A DNA stretch of 64,000 bases from Streptomyces sp. GS7 (GCF_009834125.1 NZ_CP047146.1:5697501-5761500), one strand, 5' to 3'; positions 16,717 through 26,711 are shown, numbered from the stretch's first letter. Program-made: numbers and translations. The notes: a model not told the origin generated them from the letters alone.

Positions 16717-17112
16717 ATGACGATCGAATCCGAGGCGATCGCACCCGGAATCCGGGAGGAACTGCTCGCACTGCGCGACCAAGTGCGGCACCTGCACGGC
16801 GGAATGGTGGCCAGTGCGGACGGCATGGTCATCGCGCATGATCTGCCGGATATCGAACCGGACGGCCTCGCCGCGCTCACCGCCGCGGCGATCGGGGTCG
16901 CCAAAAGACTGGCCGACGCCACCGGGCAGGGCGCGTTCGAGGAATCCCTCACACGTGGCTCGGGCGGCTATATCGCGGCCTATTCCGCCGGGCACCGCGC
17001 GGTCCTCACGGCCGTGGCGGGACCGGACACCAATATCGGGCGGCTCCATTTACAGGCCCGGCGGACCGCGGCGCGCATCGCGACCCTGCTGGACGCACCG
17101 CCGGGCCGCTGA
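16717..17112 (+). CDS. Roadblock/LC7-domain protein, contains TTA codon
   Basis: The 131-residue protein has the Roadblock/LC7 signature GGMVASADGMVIAHDLP and the later GYIAAYSAGHRAVLTAVAG. Such proteins bind or regulate Ras-like GTPases, for example in Streptomyces conservons, but no GTPase gene lies here. ATG 16717 is chosen because AAGGAG lies 13 nt upstream and the domain starts soon after. A longer start at 16666 lacks a ribosome site. Codon 112 is TTA (17050-17052), the second TTA codon in this operon. Confidence 0.82.
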   Translation: MTIESEAIAPGIREELLALRDQVRHLHGGMVASADGMVIAHDLPDIEPDGLAALTAAAIGVAKRLADATGQGAFEESLTRGSGGYIAAYSAGHRAVLTAVAGPDTNIGRLHLQARRTAARIATLLDAPPGR

Positions 17113-17168
17113 TATTCCGCCCGCGCATCACGAGAAGGCACTACCTACACCGAAAGGCTCGACCCCTC

Positions 17169-17543
17169 ATGGCTCAAATGGAAAAGGCCCTCGCCGAAGC
17201 GATATCGACCATCGAAGGCGCCATAGGCGTCGCCCTGGTCGACTACACCAGCGGAATGGCGCTGGCCACGCTCGGCGACAACCAGACGTTCGACCTCAAT
17301 ATCGCCGCGGCCGGGAACACCGACGTCGTACGCGCCAAGCTGCGCACCATGGAAATGCTGGAACTCCAGGGCGCCATCGAGGACATGCTGATCACGCTGA
17401 CCGCGCAGTACCACATCATCCGGCCGGTGACGGGCAAGAACGGCAGCGGCCTGTTCCTCTACCTCGTGCTGGACCGGAAGCGCGCCAACCTCGCGCTGGC
17501 GCGCCACCGCCTCGCCCGTCTGGAGGCCGAGCTGGAGGTGTGA
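17169..17543 (+). CDS. Roadblock-like small protein, paralogue of 15342-15725
   Basis: The 124-residue protein mirrors the first gene of the operon: GAIGVALVDYTSGMALAT, LEDMLITL-type block (IEDMLITLTAQYHIIRP) and LFLYLVLDRKRANLALARHRL. It has no TTA codon. ATG 17169 closes a four-gene unit. Its 3' end lies 4 nt from the convergent ureD. The two paralogues and the LC7 protein may form heteromeric dimers, which is inference from fold family behaviour. Confidence 0.75.
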   Translation: MAQMEKALAEAISTIEGAIGVALVDYTSGMALATLGDNQTFDLNIAAAGNTDVVRAKLRTMEMLELQGAIEDMLITLTAQYHIIRPVTGKNGSGLFLYLVLDRKRANLALARHRLARLEAELEV

Positions 17544-17547
17544 GACC

Positions 17548-18363
17548 TCAGCCGGCCAGGACCTCGTCCAGCAGCCGCCGCAGCCGCAGCCCGTCCGGGG
17601 CGACCGCGGTGACCAGGGCGGCGGGTCCGGCGAGCGGTGCCAGGACGCCCTGGCCCGCGCCGTCGCCGGCCACCCCGCCCAGCAGCCGCACCTCGGCCGG
17701 CTGCTGCTCGTACTCCGGTGTGACGACGAGGAGTTGCCCGACGGCGCGGTTGCCGCCCAGGACGGCCGAGGTGTCCCAGCCGGGGGCGCCGGGGCCGTAG
17801 GCGGTCTCCTGGTCGAGCAGCGTGCGGCCGGCCCGGCGGACCGTCAGGCGGCTGCGCAGGGCGCCGGTCCGCTCGCCGCTGCGCCCCAGGACCTGCTCCT
17901 CGCGGAGCACGAGCCGGGCGGTGGGGGCGAGTTCGACGGTGGTGGTCATCCGCAGATCGCTGCCCTCGGCGGAGATCAGCGGCTCCGGCAGCCACTCCAG
18001 GACAGCCCCCTCGCCGACCGTCAACCGCACGTCGTAGGTGGCCTGTTCGGCGGTGCGGCCGGGCAGCGCGACGGTCGCCGCGGCGGCCGTGACGCGCAGC
18101 GAGGCGCCCGCCTCGGCGGTGGCCTCGATGCCCAGCCGGTCACCGCCGAGCGGGGCGCTCATGGCGCCCACCACGCAGACCCGCGCCTGGCCGGCGTGCG
18201 GCTGGATACGGCGCAGCGCAAACGGGCCGCCGCCGTCGAGGACCGGCAGCCGGGTCGCGCCATGGGCGTCCGCCCGCGCGACGATGCGGGCGGTGGCGCG
18301 CAGGCCGGCCGCCGGGAGGGCGGTGGCCCGCACCGCCGCGGGGGTGGGAAGGACTGTGGTCAT
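17548..18363 (-). CDS. ureD: Urease accessory protein UreD
   Basis: The 271-residue accessory protein forms the UreD-UreF-UreG complex that inserts nickel into apo-urease. Conserved UreD features seen are EWLPEPLI, the [16 protein letters not shown] region and a DSxVLGG-type stretch ([14 protein letters not shown]). The start ATG 18363 overlaps the ureG stop (ATGA), so it is translationally coupled and last in the operon. Divergence from enterobacterial UreD is large, as usual in actinobacteria. Confidence 0.9.
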   Translation of the reverse strand: MTTVLPTPAAVRATALPAAGLRATARIVARADAHGATRLPVLDGGGPFALRRIQPHAGQARVCVVGAMSAPLGGDRLGIEATAEAGASLRVTAAAATVALPGRTAEQATYDVRLTVGEGAVLEWLPEPLISAEGSDLRMTTTVELAPTARLVLREEQVLGRSGERTGALRSRLTVRRAGRTLLDQETAYGPGAPGWDTSAVLGGNRAVGQLLVVTPEYEQQPAEVRLLGGVAGDGAGQGVLAPLAGPAALVTAVAPDGLRLRRLLDEVLAG

Positions 18364-19055
18364 GCCTGTGCCGCGGTCCAGTCGGCCAGCCGCGCACGGA
18401 CCCACTCCGCCACGGGACGGACACCGTTCGGCAGCTTGAGGGCGGTGAAGGCGACGGGGAGGTCGCCGCGTTGGGCCTTGGCGTCGCGGGCCATGCCGTC
18501 GAGGTCGACGCCGACGTAGGGGGCGAGGTCGGTCTTGTTGATGACGAGCAGGTCGGCGGTGGTGACGCCGGGACCGCCCTTGCGCGGGATGTCGTCGCCG
18601 CCGGCCACGTCGATGATAAAGATCTGGGCGTCGACCAGCCCCTTGGAGAAGGTCGCGGTCAAGTTGTCACCGCCGGATTCGACCAGAACAAGATCGAGCG
18701 GGCCGACGCTCTCCTCCAGGTCCTCCACCGCCTCCAGGTTGGCGGAGATGTCGTCGCGGATGGCGGTGTGCGGGCAGGCGCCGGTCTCCACCGCGGCGAT
18801 CCGCTCGGCGGGCAGCACCGCCTCACGCAACAGGAACTCGGCGTCCTCACGGGTGTAGATGTCGTTGGTGACGACCGCGATGGACAGCTCGTCGCGCAGT
18901 GCGCGGCACAGGGCGGCGACGGTGGCGGTCTTGCCGGTGCCGACCGGGCCGCCCAGCCCGATCCGCAAGGCGCGCCGGGTTCCGTCCGTGCGGACCGGAT
19001 CGGCGGCGCTGTAGGTGTGCCGCTCGGGGAAGCCGTCCTGGTGGTCGAGGTGCAT
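18360..19055 (-). CDS. ureG: Urease accessory GTPase UreG
   Basis: This 231-residue SIMIBI-class GTPase couples GTP hydrolysis to nickel delivery to urease. It has P-loop GGPVGTGKT (35-43), the metal motif CPH in [14 protein letters not shown], the switch block ESGGDNL and the guanine-specificity motif NKTDLA. A short His-containing N-terminus ([13 protein letters not shown]) may bind nickel. Start ATG 19055. It lies between ureF and ureD. Confidence 0.95.
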   Translation of the reverse strand: MHLDHQDGFPERHTYSAADPVRTDGTRRALRIGLGGPVGTGKTATVAALCRALRDELSIAVVTNDIYTREDAEFLLREAVLPAERIAAVETGACPHTAIRDDISANLEAVEDLEESVGPLDLVLVESGGDNLTATFSKGLVDAQIFIIDVAGGDDIPRKGGPGVTTADLLVINKTDLAPYVGVDLDGMARDAKAQRGDLPVAFTALKLPNGVRPVAEWVRARLADWTAAQA

Positions 19056-19119
19056 GGTGGGTCACTCCGGTGGTTCGTACGGCCGCGGGATGCGCGGCGC
19101 GGTGGGCGGGCGGCGGAGG

Positions 19120-19794
19120 TCAGGACGCGAAGAGGCGCACCGGCCAGGCGGCGTGTGCCTCCGCGGTGATGTCGAGCAGCGGCGCGGAGGCGGCGGGCAG
19201 GGCGTCGAGTCCTTCGGCGGCGACGCGGGCCGCGGCCTCGGCTCCCTGTTCCGCGACCCGTTCGAGGTCGGGGGCGAGGCGGGCGAGGACGGCGGTGGCG
19301 TCGAAGGGGTCCAGGCTCAGCAGCCGGACCGCGGCGGTGGCCGGGCCGCTGATGTTCTCGTAGGCCACGGCGTACGCGGCGTCCAGCGGCGTCAGGCCGG
19401 CGGACCGGGCGGCCAGGCCGAGGACGACCGGCTGGTGGGCGCCGCGCGGGCGGGCCGCGGCCAGCGCGTCGAGTTCGGGTCCGGGCCAGGTGGCGCGGGC
19501 GGCCCGCATCATCTGGCGGCCGAGCCGCCGGGCGACCTGCCGCAGCGCCGGTACGGGCGTACGGGCGTCGGCGGCGTCGTCCAGGAGGAGCGGGTCGCAG
19601 CCGCCGGCGGCTGCCGCGGCGAGTCCCGCGGCGACCAGGCCCGCGGTGTGCAGCCGGCCCCGGCAGAAGGTCTCCAGGGAGGCGGCGTCCTTGATACGTC
19701 CCGCGGTGACGGCCGGTTCGGCGCCGCCCGAATGGGCGTGCCCTCCGGCGGGGAACCGGCCGTCGGCGAGGACGAGCAGCGCGGCGCGACTCAT
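19120..19794 (-). CDS. ureF: Urease accessory protein UreF
   Basis: The 224-residue helical protein bridges UreD and UreG in the nickel-insertion complex. The N-terminal block LLVLADGRFPAGGHAHSGG is the conserved UreF opening (family: L..Sp.FPxGgfaHSgGlE). ATG 19794 starts right at this block with GAGGT upstream. A longer in-frame start at 19839 would add a basic leader made from repeat DNA and is rejected. The gap to ureC (119 nt) carries dispersed CGCTTCGCTCG-type repeats. Confidence 0.9.
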   Translation of the reverse strand: MSRAALLVLADGRFPAGGHAHSGGAEPAVTAGRIKDAASLETFCRGRLHTAGLVAAGLAAAAAGGCDPLLLDDAADARTPVPALRQVARRLGRQMMRAARATWPGPELDALAAARPRGAHQPVVLGLAARSAGLTPLDAAYAVAYENISGPATAAVRLLSLDPFDATAVLARLAPDLERVAEQGAEAAARVAAEGLDALPAASAPLLDITAEAHAAWPVRLFAS

Positions 19795-19799
19795 GCCGA

Positions 19800-19815
19800 C
19801 ACCTCGCTTCGCTCG
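19800..19815. repeat. Short dispersed repeat between ureF and ureC
   Basis: CACCTCGCTTCGCTCG occurs here and, identically, at 44835-44850 inside the SGNH hydrolase gene. The surrounding DNA to about 19872 has further CTTCGC and CGCTCGCT units and small palindromes. Confidence 0.6.
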
Positions 19816-19913
19816 GCTTCGCATTCGCTCAGCACGCACCTTTGAATGGCTCGCTCGCTACGCTCGCTCATCGATGGCGCTCCGGATCATTCGGTGACGA
19901 CATGGACGGCACG

Positions 19914-21635
19914 TCAGAAGAGGAAGTACCGCTGGGCCATGGGGAGTTCGGCGGCGGGGGCAGGTTCGACCACCTCGCCGTCGATGGTCACCGTGAAGGT
20001 GTCGGGGTCGACCTGGACGCGCGGCAGGGCGTCGTTGTTGCGCATGTCGGCCTTCCTGACGCCACGGGTGGAGCGGATGGCCTCGAAGGACTTGGCCAGC
20101 GGGAGGCGTTCGGGGAGGTCGTCCTCGATGGCCTGCTGGGAGACGAAGTTGAGCGAGTTGCTGCCGGGGGCCCGGCCGAAGGCGCCGAACATCGGGCGGG
20201 GCAGGACCGGCTGCGGGGTGGGGATGGACGCGTTGGCGTCGCCCATCTGCGCGTACGCGATCTGGCCGCCCTTGATGACGAGCTGCGGCTTGACCCCGAA
20301 GAACGCCGGGTCCCACAGCACGAGGTCGGCGAGCTTGCCGCTCTCGACCGAGCCGACGACGTGGTCGATGCCCTGGGCGATGGCCGCGTTGATGGTGTAC
20401 TTCGCGACGTAGCGCCGGGCGCGGTGGTTGTCCGCGTGGCCGTCGCCGGGCAGGGCGCCCCGGCGGCGCTTCATGACGTGGGCGGTCTGCCACGTACGCA
20501 TCACGACCTCGCCGATCCGGCCCATGGCCTGGGCGTCGGAGGACATGATCGAGATGGCGCCGAGGTCGTGCAGGATGTCCTCGGCGGCGATGGTGGAGGG
20601 CCGTATCCGGGATTCGGCGAACGCCAGGTCCTCGGGGACGGCGGGGTTGAGGTGGTGGCAGACCATCAGCATGTCGAGGTGTTCCTCGACGGTGTTGACG
20701 GTGTGCGGTCGCGTCGGGTTGGTGGACGCGGGCAGCACATTGGGCTCGGAGACCATCGCGATCATGTCGGGGGCGTGGCCGCCGCCGGCCCCTTCGACGT
20801 GGAACGCGTGCAGGGAGCGGCCGGCGATGGCGGCGAGGGTGTCGCCGAGGAACCCGGCCTCGTTGAGGGTGTCGGTGTGGATCGCGAGCTGGGCGCCGCT
20901 CTCCTCGCACACGGTCAGGCAGGCATCGAGGACGGCGGGCGTGGCGCCCCAGTCCTCGTGGATCTTGAAGCCGAGGACGCCGGCCTTCAGCTGGTCGCGC
21001 ATCGACGGCAGGGACATGGTGTTGCCCTTGCCGAGGAGCCCGACGTTGACCGGCAGACCGTCCATCGACTCGAAGAGCCGGGCGACATGCCAGGCGCCGG
21101 GGGTGATGGTGGTGGCCTTGCTGCCCTCCGCGGGACCGGTGCCGCCGCCGACGAGCGTGGTGATGCCCGCGGACAGCGCCTCGTCCACCTGCTGGGGGCA
21201 GATGAAGTGGACGTGGGTGTCGATACCGCCGGCGGTGAGGATCTTGCCGTTGCCCGCGATGATCTCGGTCTCCGGACCGATGACCAGGTCGGGGTGGACG
21301 CCGTCCATGGTGTCCGGGTTGCCGGCCTTGCCGAGGGCGGTGATCCGGCCGTCCCGGATACCGACGTCGGTCTTGACGATGCCCCAGTGGTCGAGCACCA
21401 CGACGCCGGTGATGACGGTGTCGGGCGTGCCTTCGGCCCGGGTGGCGCGGGACTGGCCCATCGATTCCCGGATCACCTTGCCGCCGCCGAACACCGCCTC
21501 GTCGCCGGCCCGGCCGGGGCCGCCCGAGCGGTCCTCAGTGATCTCGATGACCAGGTCGGTGTCGGCGAGCCGGATCCGGTCGCCGGCGGTGGGGCCGAAC
21601 AGGTCGGCGTACGCCTGGCGGGTCAGCTCAGCCAT
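19914..21635 (-). CDS. ureC: Urease alpha subunit
   Basis: The 573-residue catalytic subunit hydrolyses urea to ammonia and carbamate with two nickel ions. Visible active-site elements are HVHF (two His ligands), the carbamylated lysine in [31 protein letters not shown], the mobile-flap region VCHHLNP and the Asp ligand near [11 protein letters not shown] 21635 gives normal length with GGAGGAG upstream. A longer start at 21656 is less likely. It overlaps the ureB 3' end by 8 nt. Confidence 0.97.
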   Translation of the reverse strand: MAELTRQAYADLFGPTAGDRIRLADTDLVIEITEDRSGGPGRAGDEAVFGGGKVIRESMGQSRATRAEGTPDTVITGVVVLDHWGIVKTDVGIRDGRITALGKAGNPDTMDGVHPDLVIGPETEIIAGNGKILTAGGIDTHVHFICPQQVDEALSAGITTLVGGGTGPAEGSKATTITPGAWHVARLFESMDGLPVNVGLLGKGNTMSLPSMRDQLKAGVLGFKIHEDWGATPAVLDACLTVCEESGAQLAIHTDTLNEAGFLGDTLAAIAGRSLHAFHVEGAGGGHAPDMIAMVSEPNVLPASTNPTRPHTVNTVEEHLDMLMVCHHLNPAVPEDLAFAESRIRPSTIAAEDILHDLGAISIMSSDAQAMGRIGEVVMRTWQTAHVMKRRRGALPGDGHADNHRARRYVAKYTINAAIAQGIDHVVGSVESGKLADLVLWDPAFFGVKPQLVIKGGQIAYAQMGDANASIPTPQPVLPRPMFGAFGRAPGSNSLNFVSQQAIEDDLPERLPLAKSFEAIRSTRGVRKADMRNNDALPRVQVDPDTFTVTIDGEVVEPAPAAELPMAQRYFLF

Positions 21636-21939
21636 CGAGTGCTCCTCCGGTCTCACCGCGCAGGCCCGCGACGATCCGCTTGCCCCCGATGGGGACCAGC
21701 TCGACCTCGGTGGGGATACCGGGCTCGAAGCGCACGGCGGAGCCGGCCGCGACGTTCAGCCGCTTGCCGTGCGCGGCGTCGCGGTCGAAGTCGAGGCCCG
21801 GGTTGGCCTCGGCGAAGTGGTAGTGCGAGCCGACCTGGACGGGACGGTCGGCGGCGTTGAGGACGGTCATGCGCGTGAGGGGGAGCCCTGCGTTCAGGCG
21901 TACCGGCTCGTCGGCGTAGAGGATCTGTCCCGGGATCAT
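21628..21939 (-). CDS. ureB: Urease beta subunit
   Basis: The 103-residue structural subunit of urease begins [16 protein letters not shown] and contains the typical [18 protein letters not shown] block. In actinobacteria UreA, UreB and UreC are separate chains, as here. ATG 21939 lies 17 nt after the ureA stop, and its stop overlaps ureC, so the three are coupled. Confidence 0.96.
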   Translation of the reverse strand: MIPGQILYADEPVRLNAGLPLTRMTVLNAADRPVQVGSHYHFAEANPGLDFDRDAAHGKRLNVAAGSAVRFEPGIPTEVELVPIGGKRIVAGLRGETGGALDG

Positions 21940-21956
21940 CTTCGTTACTCCCGCGG

Positions 21957-22259
21957 TCAGTTGATGGGTTCGTGAACGGTGACGAGCTTGGTGCCGTCGG
22001 GGAAGGTCGCCTCGACCTGCACGTCGTGGATCATCTCGGGGACGCCTTCCATGACGTCGTCCCGGGTGAGCACCTTCCGGCCGGAGGACATGAGCTCGGC
22101 TACGGAACGGCCGTCGCGGGCACCTTCGAGGATGTGCACGGTCAGCAGCGCGATGGATTCCGGATGATTGAGCTTCAATCCCCGCGCCCGCCGCTTTTCG
22201 GCCACGTCTGCCGCCACATGAATCATCAACCGTTCCTGCTCATGCGGGGTCAGTTGCAT
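21957..22259 (-). CDS. ureA: Urease gamma subunit
   Basis: The 100-residue subunit begins [20 protein letters not shown] and contains [21 protein letters not shown], the family hallmark. ATG 22259 is preferred over the open start at 22319 because it gives the standard 100-residue length and GAGGTGG sits just upstream. It is the first gene of the leftward ureABCFGD operon. No ureE gene is present. Confidence 0.96.
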   Translation of the reverse strand: MQLTPHEQERLMIHVAADVAEKRRARGLKLNHPESIALLTVHILEGARDGRSVAELMSSGRKVLTRDDVMEGVPEMIHDVQVEATFPDGTKLVTVHEPIN

Positions 22260-22474
22260 ACGTTCCACCTCACAGTGTTCCCGCCCGGGTGCATTTGCCC
22301 AGGTCACGGGCGTTGACACACCCGTTCAGTTAGATGTACCACACAGTGATTAAAGGGGGAGCAAACCGGCCACCAGCACTTGGACATCAACCACCCCATC
22401 GCTCCAACCTAGTTCGCCGATATTTCATCGCCGTTACGGCGGACGGCGGGCACGGAACCCTTGGCGCGCTTGGC

Positions 22475-22490
22475 GTAACACACCGGAAAT
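22475..22490. promoter_or_regulatory. GlnR-like half-site upstream of urease
   Basis: GTAAC-N6-GAAAT resembles one half of the Streptomyces GlnR box (gTnAc-N6-GaAAc). Only one half is clear and it is about 215 bp from ureA. GlnR control of urease is known in Streptomyces, so the site is plausible but weak. Confidence 0.3.
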
Positions 22491-22699
22491 CACCGACCGC
22501 CACCGGGGCGACCGGATTCGCCGCAGCCTTTCCCGCCCCCCAGCCCGACGGGTTTGTGCGGAAATCCGGTGGCGAATTCCACACATCGGAAACCGTTCCG
22601 GAAAGCCCGAGGCCTCCGCGATACGCGACAGCAAGCGGAACTATCCGCATAAAACAGACGTCATTCCGATTCACGAACGCGACTGTCCGGTAACCGCTC

Positions 22700-22728
22700 T
22701 TGACTGATTTCAAAGTCGGTCGTAATCC
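22700..22728 (+). promoter_or_regulatory. Candidate promoter of the M28 aminopeptidase gene
   Basis: TTGACT-N17-TAATCC lies 61 bp before GTG 22789. The spacing and -35 are close to the vegetative consensus. Confidence 0.5.
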
Positions 22729-22734
22729 TCATGA

Positions 22735-23736
<1,002 letters not shown>

Positions 23737-23752
23737 CGCCACCGCGGCACCG

Positions 23753-23777
23753 GGCGGTCCCGCACTGACGGACCGCC
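23753..23777. terminator. Hairpin between convergent genes
   Basis: An 8-bp perfect stem GGCGGTCC/GGACCGCC with a 9-nt loop lies between the M28 peptidase and the convergent antitoxin gene. Confidence 0.58.
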
Positions 23778-23793
23778 ACCGCGCAGCGCACGG

Positions 23794-24108
23794 TCACCTC
23801 CCGCGACCCGGCCGCCGATCCCCGGCAGCCGGGTCGCGGTGTTCTGCCGCGATGCCGAACCGCTGCCGTTCGCCCGCAGCGGACGGCAGCTGCCGGACAG
23901 CGGAGACCGTGCTGATCACCTGCTCCTGTTCCGGATCCGCCGCGCGCCGCCCCAGCTCTTCGAGTCGCTCCAGGTCAGCGGCGGAAACGAGGGCCACCAG
24001 CGGCTTCCCGTGGCGCGTGACGACCACCCGCTCACCGCCGTAGACGACGCGGTTGATCAGATCCGCCAGCTCGGCTCGGGCTTGCGTCACCGGAATTTCG
24101 TAGGCCAT
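23794..24108 (-). CDS. Phd/YefM-family antitoxin without adjacent toxin
   Basis: The 104-residue protein begins [46 protein letters not shown] in several motif blocks, the DNA-binding Phd/YefM fold. The C-terminal part (from about 75) is Arg/Gly-rich and unlike a normal toxin-binding tail. Only 57 nt separate its end from the convergent peptidase gene, so there is no partner toxin downstream. On the other side it faces a ClpP-like gene across a TGTACA-type palindrome. TAGAAT lies 6 nt before the ATG, which suggests a leaderless transcript. Confidence 0.85.
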   Translation of the reverse strand: MAYEIPVTQARAELADLINRVVYGGERVVVTRHGKPLVALVSAADLERLEELGRRAADPEQEQVISTVSAVRQLPSAAGERQRFGIAAEHRDPAAGDRRPGRGR

Positions 24109-24125
24109 GCTCCCATTCTAACGGG

Positions 24126-24142
24126 ATGTACGTCCTGTACAT
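24126..24142. promoter_or_regulatory. YefM-type operator between antitoxin and clpP-like gene
   Basis: ATGTAC-N5-GTACAT is a perfect dyad. Its halves share the TGTAC core with the TGTACA hexamer bound by YefM-family antitoxins. It overlaps the likely promoters of both divergent genes, so the antitoxin may control itself and the peptidase operon. Confidence 0.65.
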
Positions 24143-24167
24143 TTTTTACGGAGGGAAAGGAGCAGTC

Positions 24168-24803
24168 ATGCTGCGACCCGCGGCGCGCCACGTCCTGCCG
24201 GAGTTCACCGAACGCACCACCGACGGGACCCGGACCATGGACCCGTACTCCAAGCTGCTCAGCGAACGGATCGTCTTCCTGGGCACCCCCATCGACGACA
24301 CCTGCGCCAACGACGTCATGGCGCAGTTCATCCACCTCGAACACGCCGCGCCCGACCAGGACATCTCGCTCTACATCAACTCCCCCGGCGGCTCGTTCAC
24401 CGCGATGTGCGCCATCTACGACACGATGCGCTTCGTCTCCTGCGACGTGGAGACCGTCTGCCTGGGGCAGGCCGCCTCCTCGGCCGCGGTGTTGCTGGCC
24501 GCCGGCGCCCCGGGGAAGCGGCTGGCCCTCCCCCGGGCCCGGGTCCTGATCCACCAGCCGTCGTTCGCCGAGCCGGTCCAGGGGCAGACCACCGATCTCC
24601 AGATCAAGGCGGAGGAACTGCTGCGCACCCGCGACAGGCTGGAGGAGATGCTGGCCGAGCACACCGGGCAGCCCCGCGAGCGGATCGCCGCGGACATCGA
24701 GCGCGACACGGTCTTCGACGCCCCGGCCGCCCGGGAGTACGGCCTGATCGACGGGCTCACCCGCGACCGCAAGCGGTCCGCCGACCGGCCCGCGGCGCGG
24801 TGA
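24168..24803 (+). CDS. ClpP-like ATP-dependent protease proteolytic subunit (paralogue)
   Basis: The 211-residue ClpP-family serine peptidase has Ser104 in [11 protein letters not shown] (canonical GQAASM), His129 in VLIHQP and a candidate catalytic Asp180 in IERDT. After IERDT the protein is about three residues shorter than classical ClpP ([15 protein letters not shown]). The N-terminus carries an extension before [19 protein letters not shown] 24168 follows AAAGGAG. It is not the main housekeeping clpP arrangement (no tig or clpX nearby). Control by the divergent antitoxin is inferred from the operator at 24126-24142. Confidence 0.88.
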   Translation: MLRPAARHVLPEFTERTTDGTRTMDPYSKLLSERIVFLGTPIDDTCANDVMAQFIHLEHAAPDQDISLYINSPGGSFTAMCAIYDTMRFVSCDVETVCLGQAASSAAVLLAAGAPGKRLALPRARVLIHQPSFAEPVQGQTTDLQIKAEELLRTRDRLEEMLAEHTGQPRERIAADIERDTVFDAPAAREYGLIDGLTRDRKRSADRPAAR

Positions 24804-24809
24804 GCCGCC

Positions 24810-25118
24810 GTGCTGCCACCAGAGCTGCCGCCGCTGCCCGCACTGACCCGGGCCGAGGGCGAGCTGATCGACTGCTATCTGGCGGCCCTCGACCTGCTGG
24901 GCCGGATCAACCCGGCCCGCGGCGACTCCACCTACGGCAGCCTGCGCGCCGCCCAGGCGCTGGTCGGCAAGGCCGCGGAGCTGCGGGACGCGCTGACGCT
25001 GATGCACGACCGGGGCGAGAGCGAACTGCACCACGAGACGCTGGGCCGGGCACTGCGGGTGCTGGACGGAGAGCGCCGGGCCCGGCGCGTCGCGGTGCCG
25101 CCGCAGCAGGAGGTCTGA
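24810..25118 (+). CDS. Conserved-looking hypothetical protein next to clpP-like gene
   Basis: The 102-residue, mostly helical protein starts at GTG 24810, 6 nt after the ClpP-like stop, so it is probably co-transcribed. It opens with a Pro/Leu-rich stretch (LPPELPPLPALTRAEGE) and then helices (LIDCYLAALDLLGRINPARG, AAQALVGKAAELRDALTLMH). I recognise no domain. A role as adaptor or regulator of the neighbouring peptidase is only a positional guess. Confidence 0.6.
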   Translation: MLPPELPPLPALTRAEGELIDCYLAALDLLGRINPARGDSTYGSLRAAQALVGKAAELRDALTLMHDRGESELHHETLGRALRVLDGERRARRVAVPPQQEV

Positions 25119-25488
25119 GGCACCGGCGCGAAGCGCAGGGCGGGCAGACAGGGGACACGAACGACTCCGGATCGCACTTACGGCGTAGCGTCCGCGCCTG
25201 CGGTAAGGGAGCGAGAAATTGCGCGGAACACCGGGATTTCCGCTGTCCCTTGCGTTTCGCCGCTGGTCCCGGCCTCAGCGACGCGCCGGTCGTCGCGCCG
25301 GAGCGGAGAAAATCCCCCATTGAGGCTAAATGTGACCAATGCCACATAAGGCAATTTCAGCGAGGAAATCGGGGAGTGGTTGCGTGACGATCCCCTCGAC
25401 GACAAGACCCCGCCACAGCGACGGGGCGGTCCGGACGGGCAGTTGAACCCCGCCGTTGTCCGGATCACCGGCTGACGAAGGGTTGCGC
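25119..25488. other. Intergenic region before NlpC/P60 gene
   Basis: About 370 bp without a convincing gene. The stretch 25290-25400 is AT-richer (AAATGTGACC, GGCAATTTCAGC) and probably holds the NlpC promoter. I looked for a c-di-AMP (ydaO) riboswitch because these precede similar genes in Streptomyces, and did not find its conserved blocks. Confidence 0.4.
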
Positions 25489-25953
25489 ATGACCATGCGC
25501 GTGCAGGTGCCGCATCTCCTGATGCGTGCCGGCGCCGTGTCCGCCCTGGCACTGGTCGCGGTGGGCGGCACGGCGACGGCCCCGGGAGCGACCGAGGCGG
25601 CGTCCGTGCCCGCCACGGCGCTGCGGATCGCCGCCTCCAAGAAGGGCGCTCCCTACGAGTACGGTGCGCAGGGGCCGGACAGCTTCGACTGCTCGGGGCT
25701 GACGCTGTATTCGTACCGGCGGGCCGGGCGGTCGCTCCCGCGCACCGCGGCGGACCAGTACCACCACACCGAGCATGTCTCGCGCGCCGCGCGCCGGGAC
25801 GGCGATCTGGTCTTCTTCCACTCCCGCAAGGGGATCTACCACGTCGGCATCTACGCCGGCGGCGACCGGATCTGGCACGCGCCCAAGTCCGGCAGCGTGG
25901 TCCGCCTGGAGCGGATCTGGAGCCGCGCGGTCTGGTACGGGCGGGTCCGCTGA
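25489..25953 (+). CDS. Secreted NlpC/P60-family cell-wall hydrolase
   Basis: The 154-residue protein has a signal peptide (MTMRVQVPHLLMRAGAVSAL..., cut near TEAAS) and a single NlpC/P60 domain. Catalytic Cys is in DSFDCSGLTLYSY, His in IYHVGIYAGG, and the third polar residue is in IWHAP. It should cut D-gamma-Glu-diamino-acid or related peptide bonds in peptidoglycan. ATG 25489 is followed by an in-frame ATG at 25495. GAAGGG lies upstream. No coiled-coil or SH3 region is present, so this is a minimal member. Confidence 0.9.
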   Translation: MTMRVQVPHLLMRAGAVSALALVAVGGTATAPGATEAASVPATALRIAASKKGAPYEYGAQGPDSFDCSGLTLYSYRRAGRSLPRTAADQYHHTEHVSRAARRDGDLVFFHSRKGIYHVGIYAGGDRIWHAPKSGSVVRLERIWSRAVWYGRVR

Positions 25954-26030
25954 CCTGCCGTGACGTCTGATGCCCGGCCGGTGGCGGCGACTGGTGCGCA
26001 GTCAGTGAGCGGTGCCCGCAGGGCGGGTGT

Positions 26031-26711
26031 TCAGGCGACGACGAGCTCGACGAGCAGGATGCCGCCCAGGGCGGTGAGCAGGGCGCCGGTGGTGGCCTGG
26101 AGGGCGCGGGCCACCCGGGGGCGGCGCAGCCACGTGCCCAGCCGGTCGACGAGCAGGGCGACGGCGGGGAACCACACCAGTGCCATGGCCACGACGATCA
26201 CGGCCAGCAGCAGTGTCCGGGGCAGCGCCGGCGCTGCCGCCGGTACGAACTGCGGGAGCAGGCTGAGGAAGAGGACGGGGGCCTTGGGGTTGAGCGCGTT
26301 GGTCAGAAAGCCCTGGCGCAGGCACTGCACGGCACCGAGGCCGACCGCGGGCCCGGCGGGGCGGGCCGCGGGTGCCGCCGCGGGTGTGCCCGGGGTGGCG
26401 GGCGCGGCGTCCGGCGGCGCGACCGGTCGGCGCAGGACCGGTGTCAGCGCGCGGACGCCCAGGTACAACAGGTAGGCACCACCCAGGAGTTGGACGGCAC
26501 CGAAGAGTGCGGGCACGGCCACCAGCACCGCGGCCAGGCCGGCCACCGCCAGTGCGGTGTGCACCAGCAGCCCGCCCGCCACGCCGACGGCGGTCGCCAC
26601 CCCCGCGCGGCGCGAGTCGAGGGCGTTGCGCACCACGACCGCGAAGTCCGCGCCCGGCAGGGTGACCATGCCCGCGGCGACCCCGGTGAAGGTGATCAGC
26701 TGTCCGTCCAT
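26031..26711 (-). CDS. LysE-family amino-acid exporter
   Basis: The 226-residue membrane protein of the LysE/RhtB superfamily has six hydrophobic segments. The N-terminal TFTGVAAGMVTLPGADFAVVVRNAL matches the family opening, and the cytoplasmic loop is Pro/Ala-rich (about 100-120), followed by GFLTNALNPKAPVLFLSLLPQF, the most conserved family block. It exports amino acids or analogues. It is divergent from a LysR gene with 71 bp between, the classic exporter-regulator arrangement. Confidence 0.88.
   Translation of the reverse strand: MDGQLITFTGVAAGMVTLPGADFAVVVRNALDSRRAGVATAVGVAGGLLVHTALAVAGLAAVLVAVPALFGAVQLLGGAYLLYLGVRALTPVLRRPVAPPDAAPATPGTPAAAPAARPAGPAVGLGAVQCLRQGFLTNALNPKAPVLFLSLLPQFVPAAAPALPRTLLLAVIVVAMALVWFPAVALLVDRLGTWLRRPRVARALQATTGALLTALGGILLVELVVA

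Noticed and set aside
22334..22693. Short + strand frame in the urease upstream region
   Set aside because: The product has unlikely composition and lies in regulatory DNA with weak third-position bias.
25119..25488. c-di-AMP (ydaO-type) riboswitch before the NlpC/P60 gene
   Set aside because: Such riboswitches precede similar genes in Streptomyces, but the conserved blocks were not found here.
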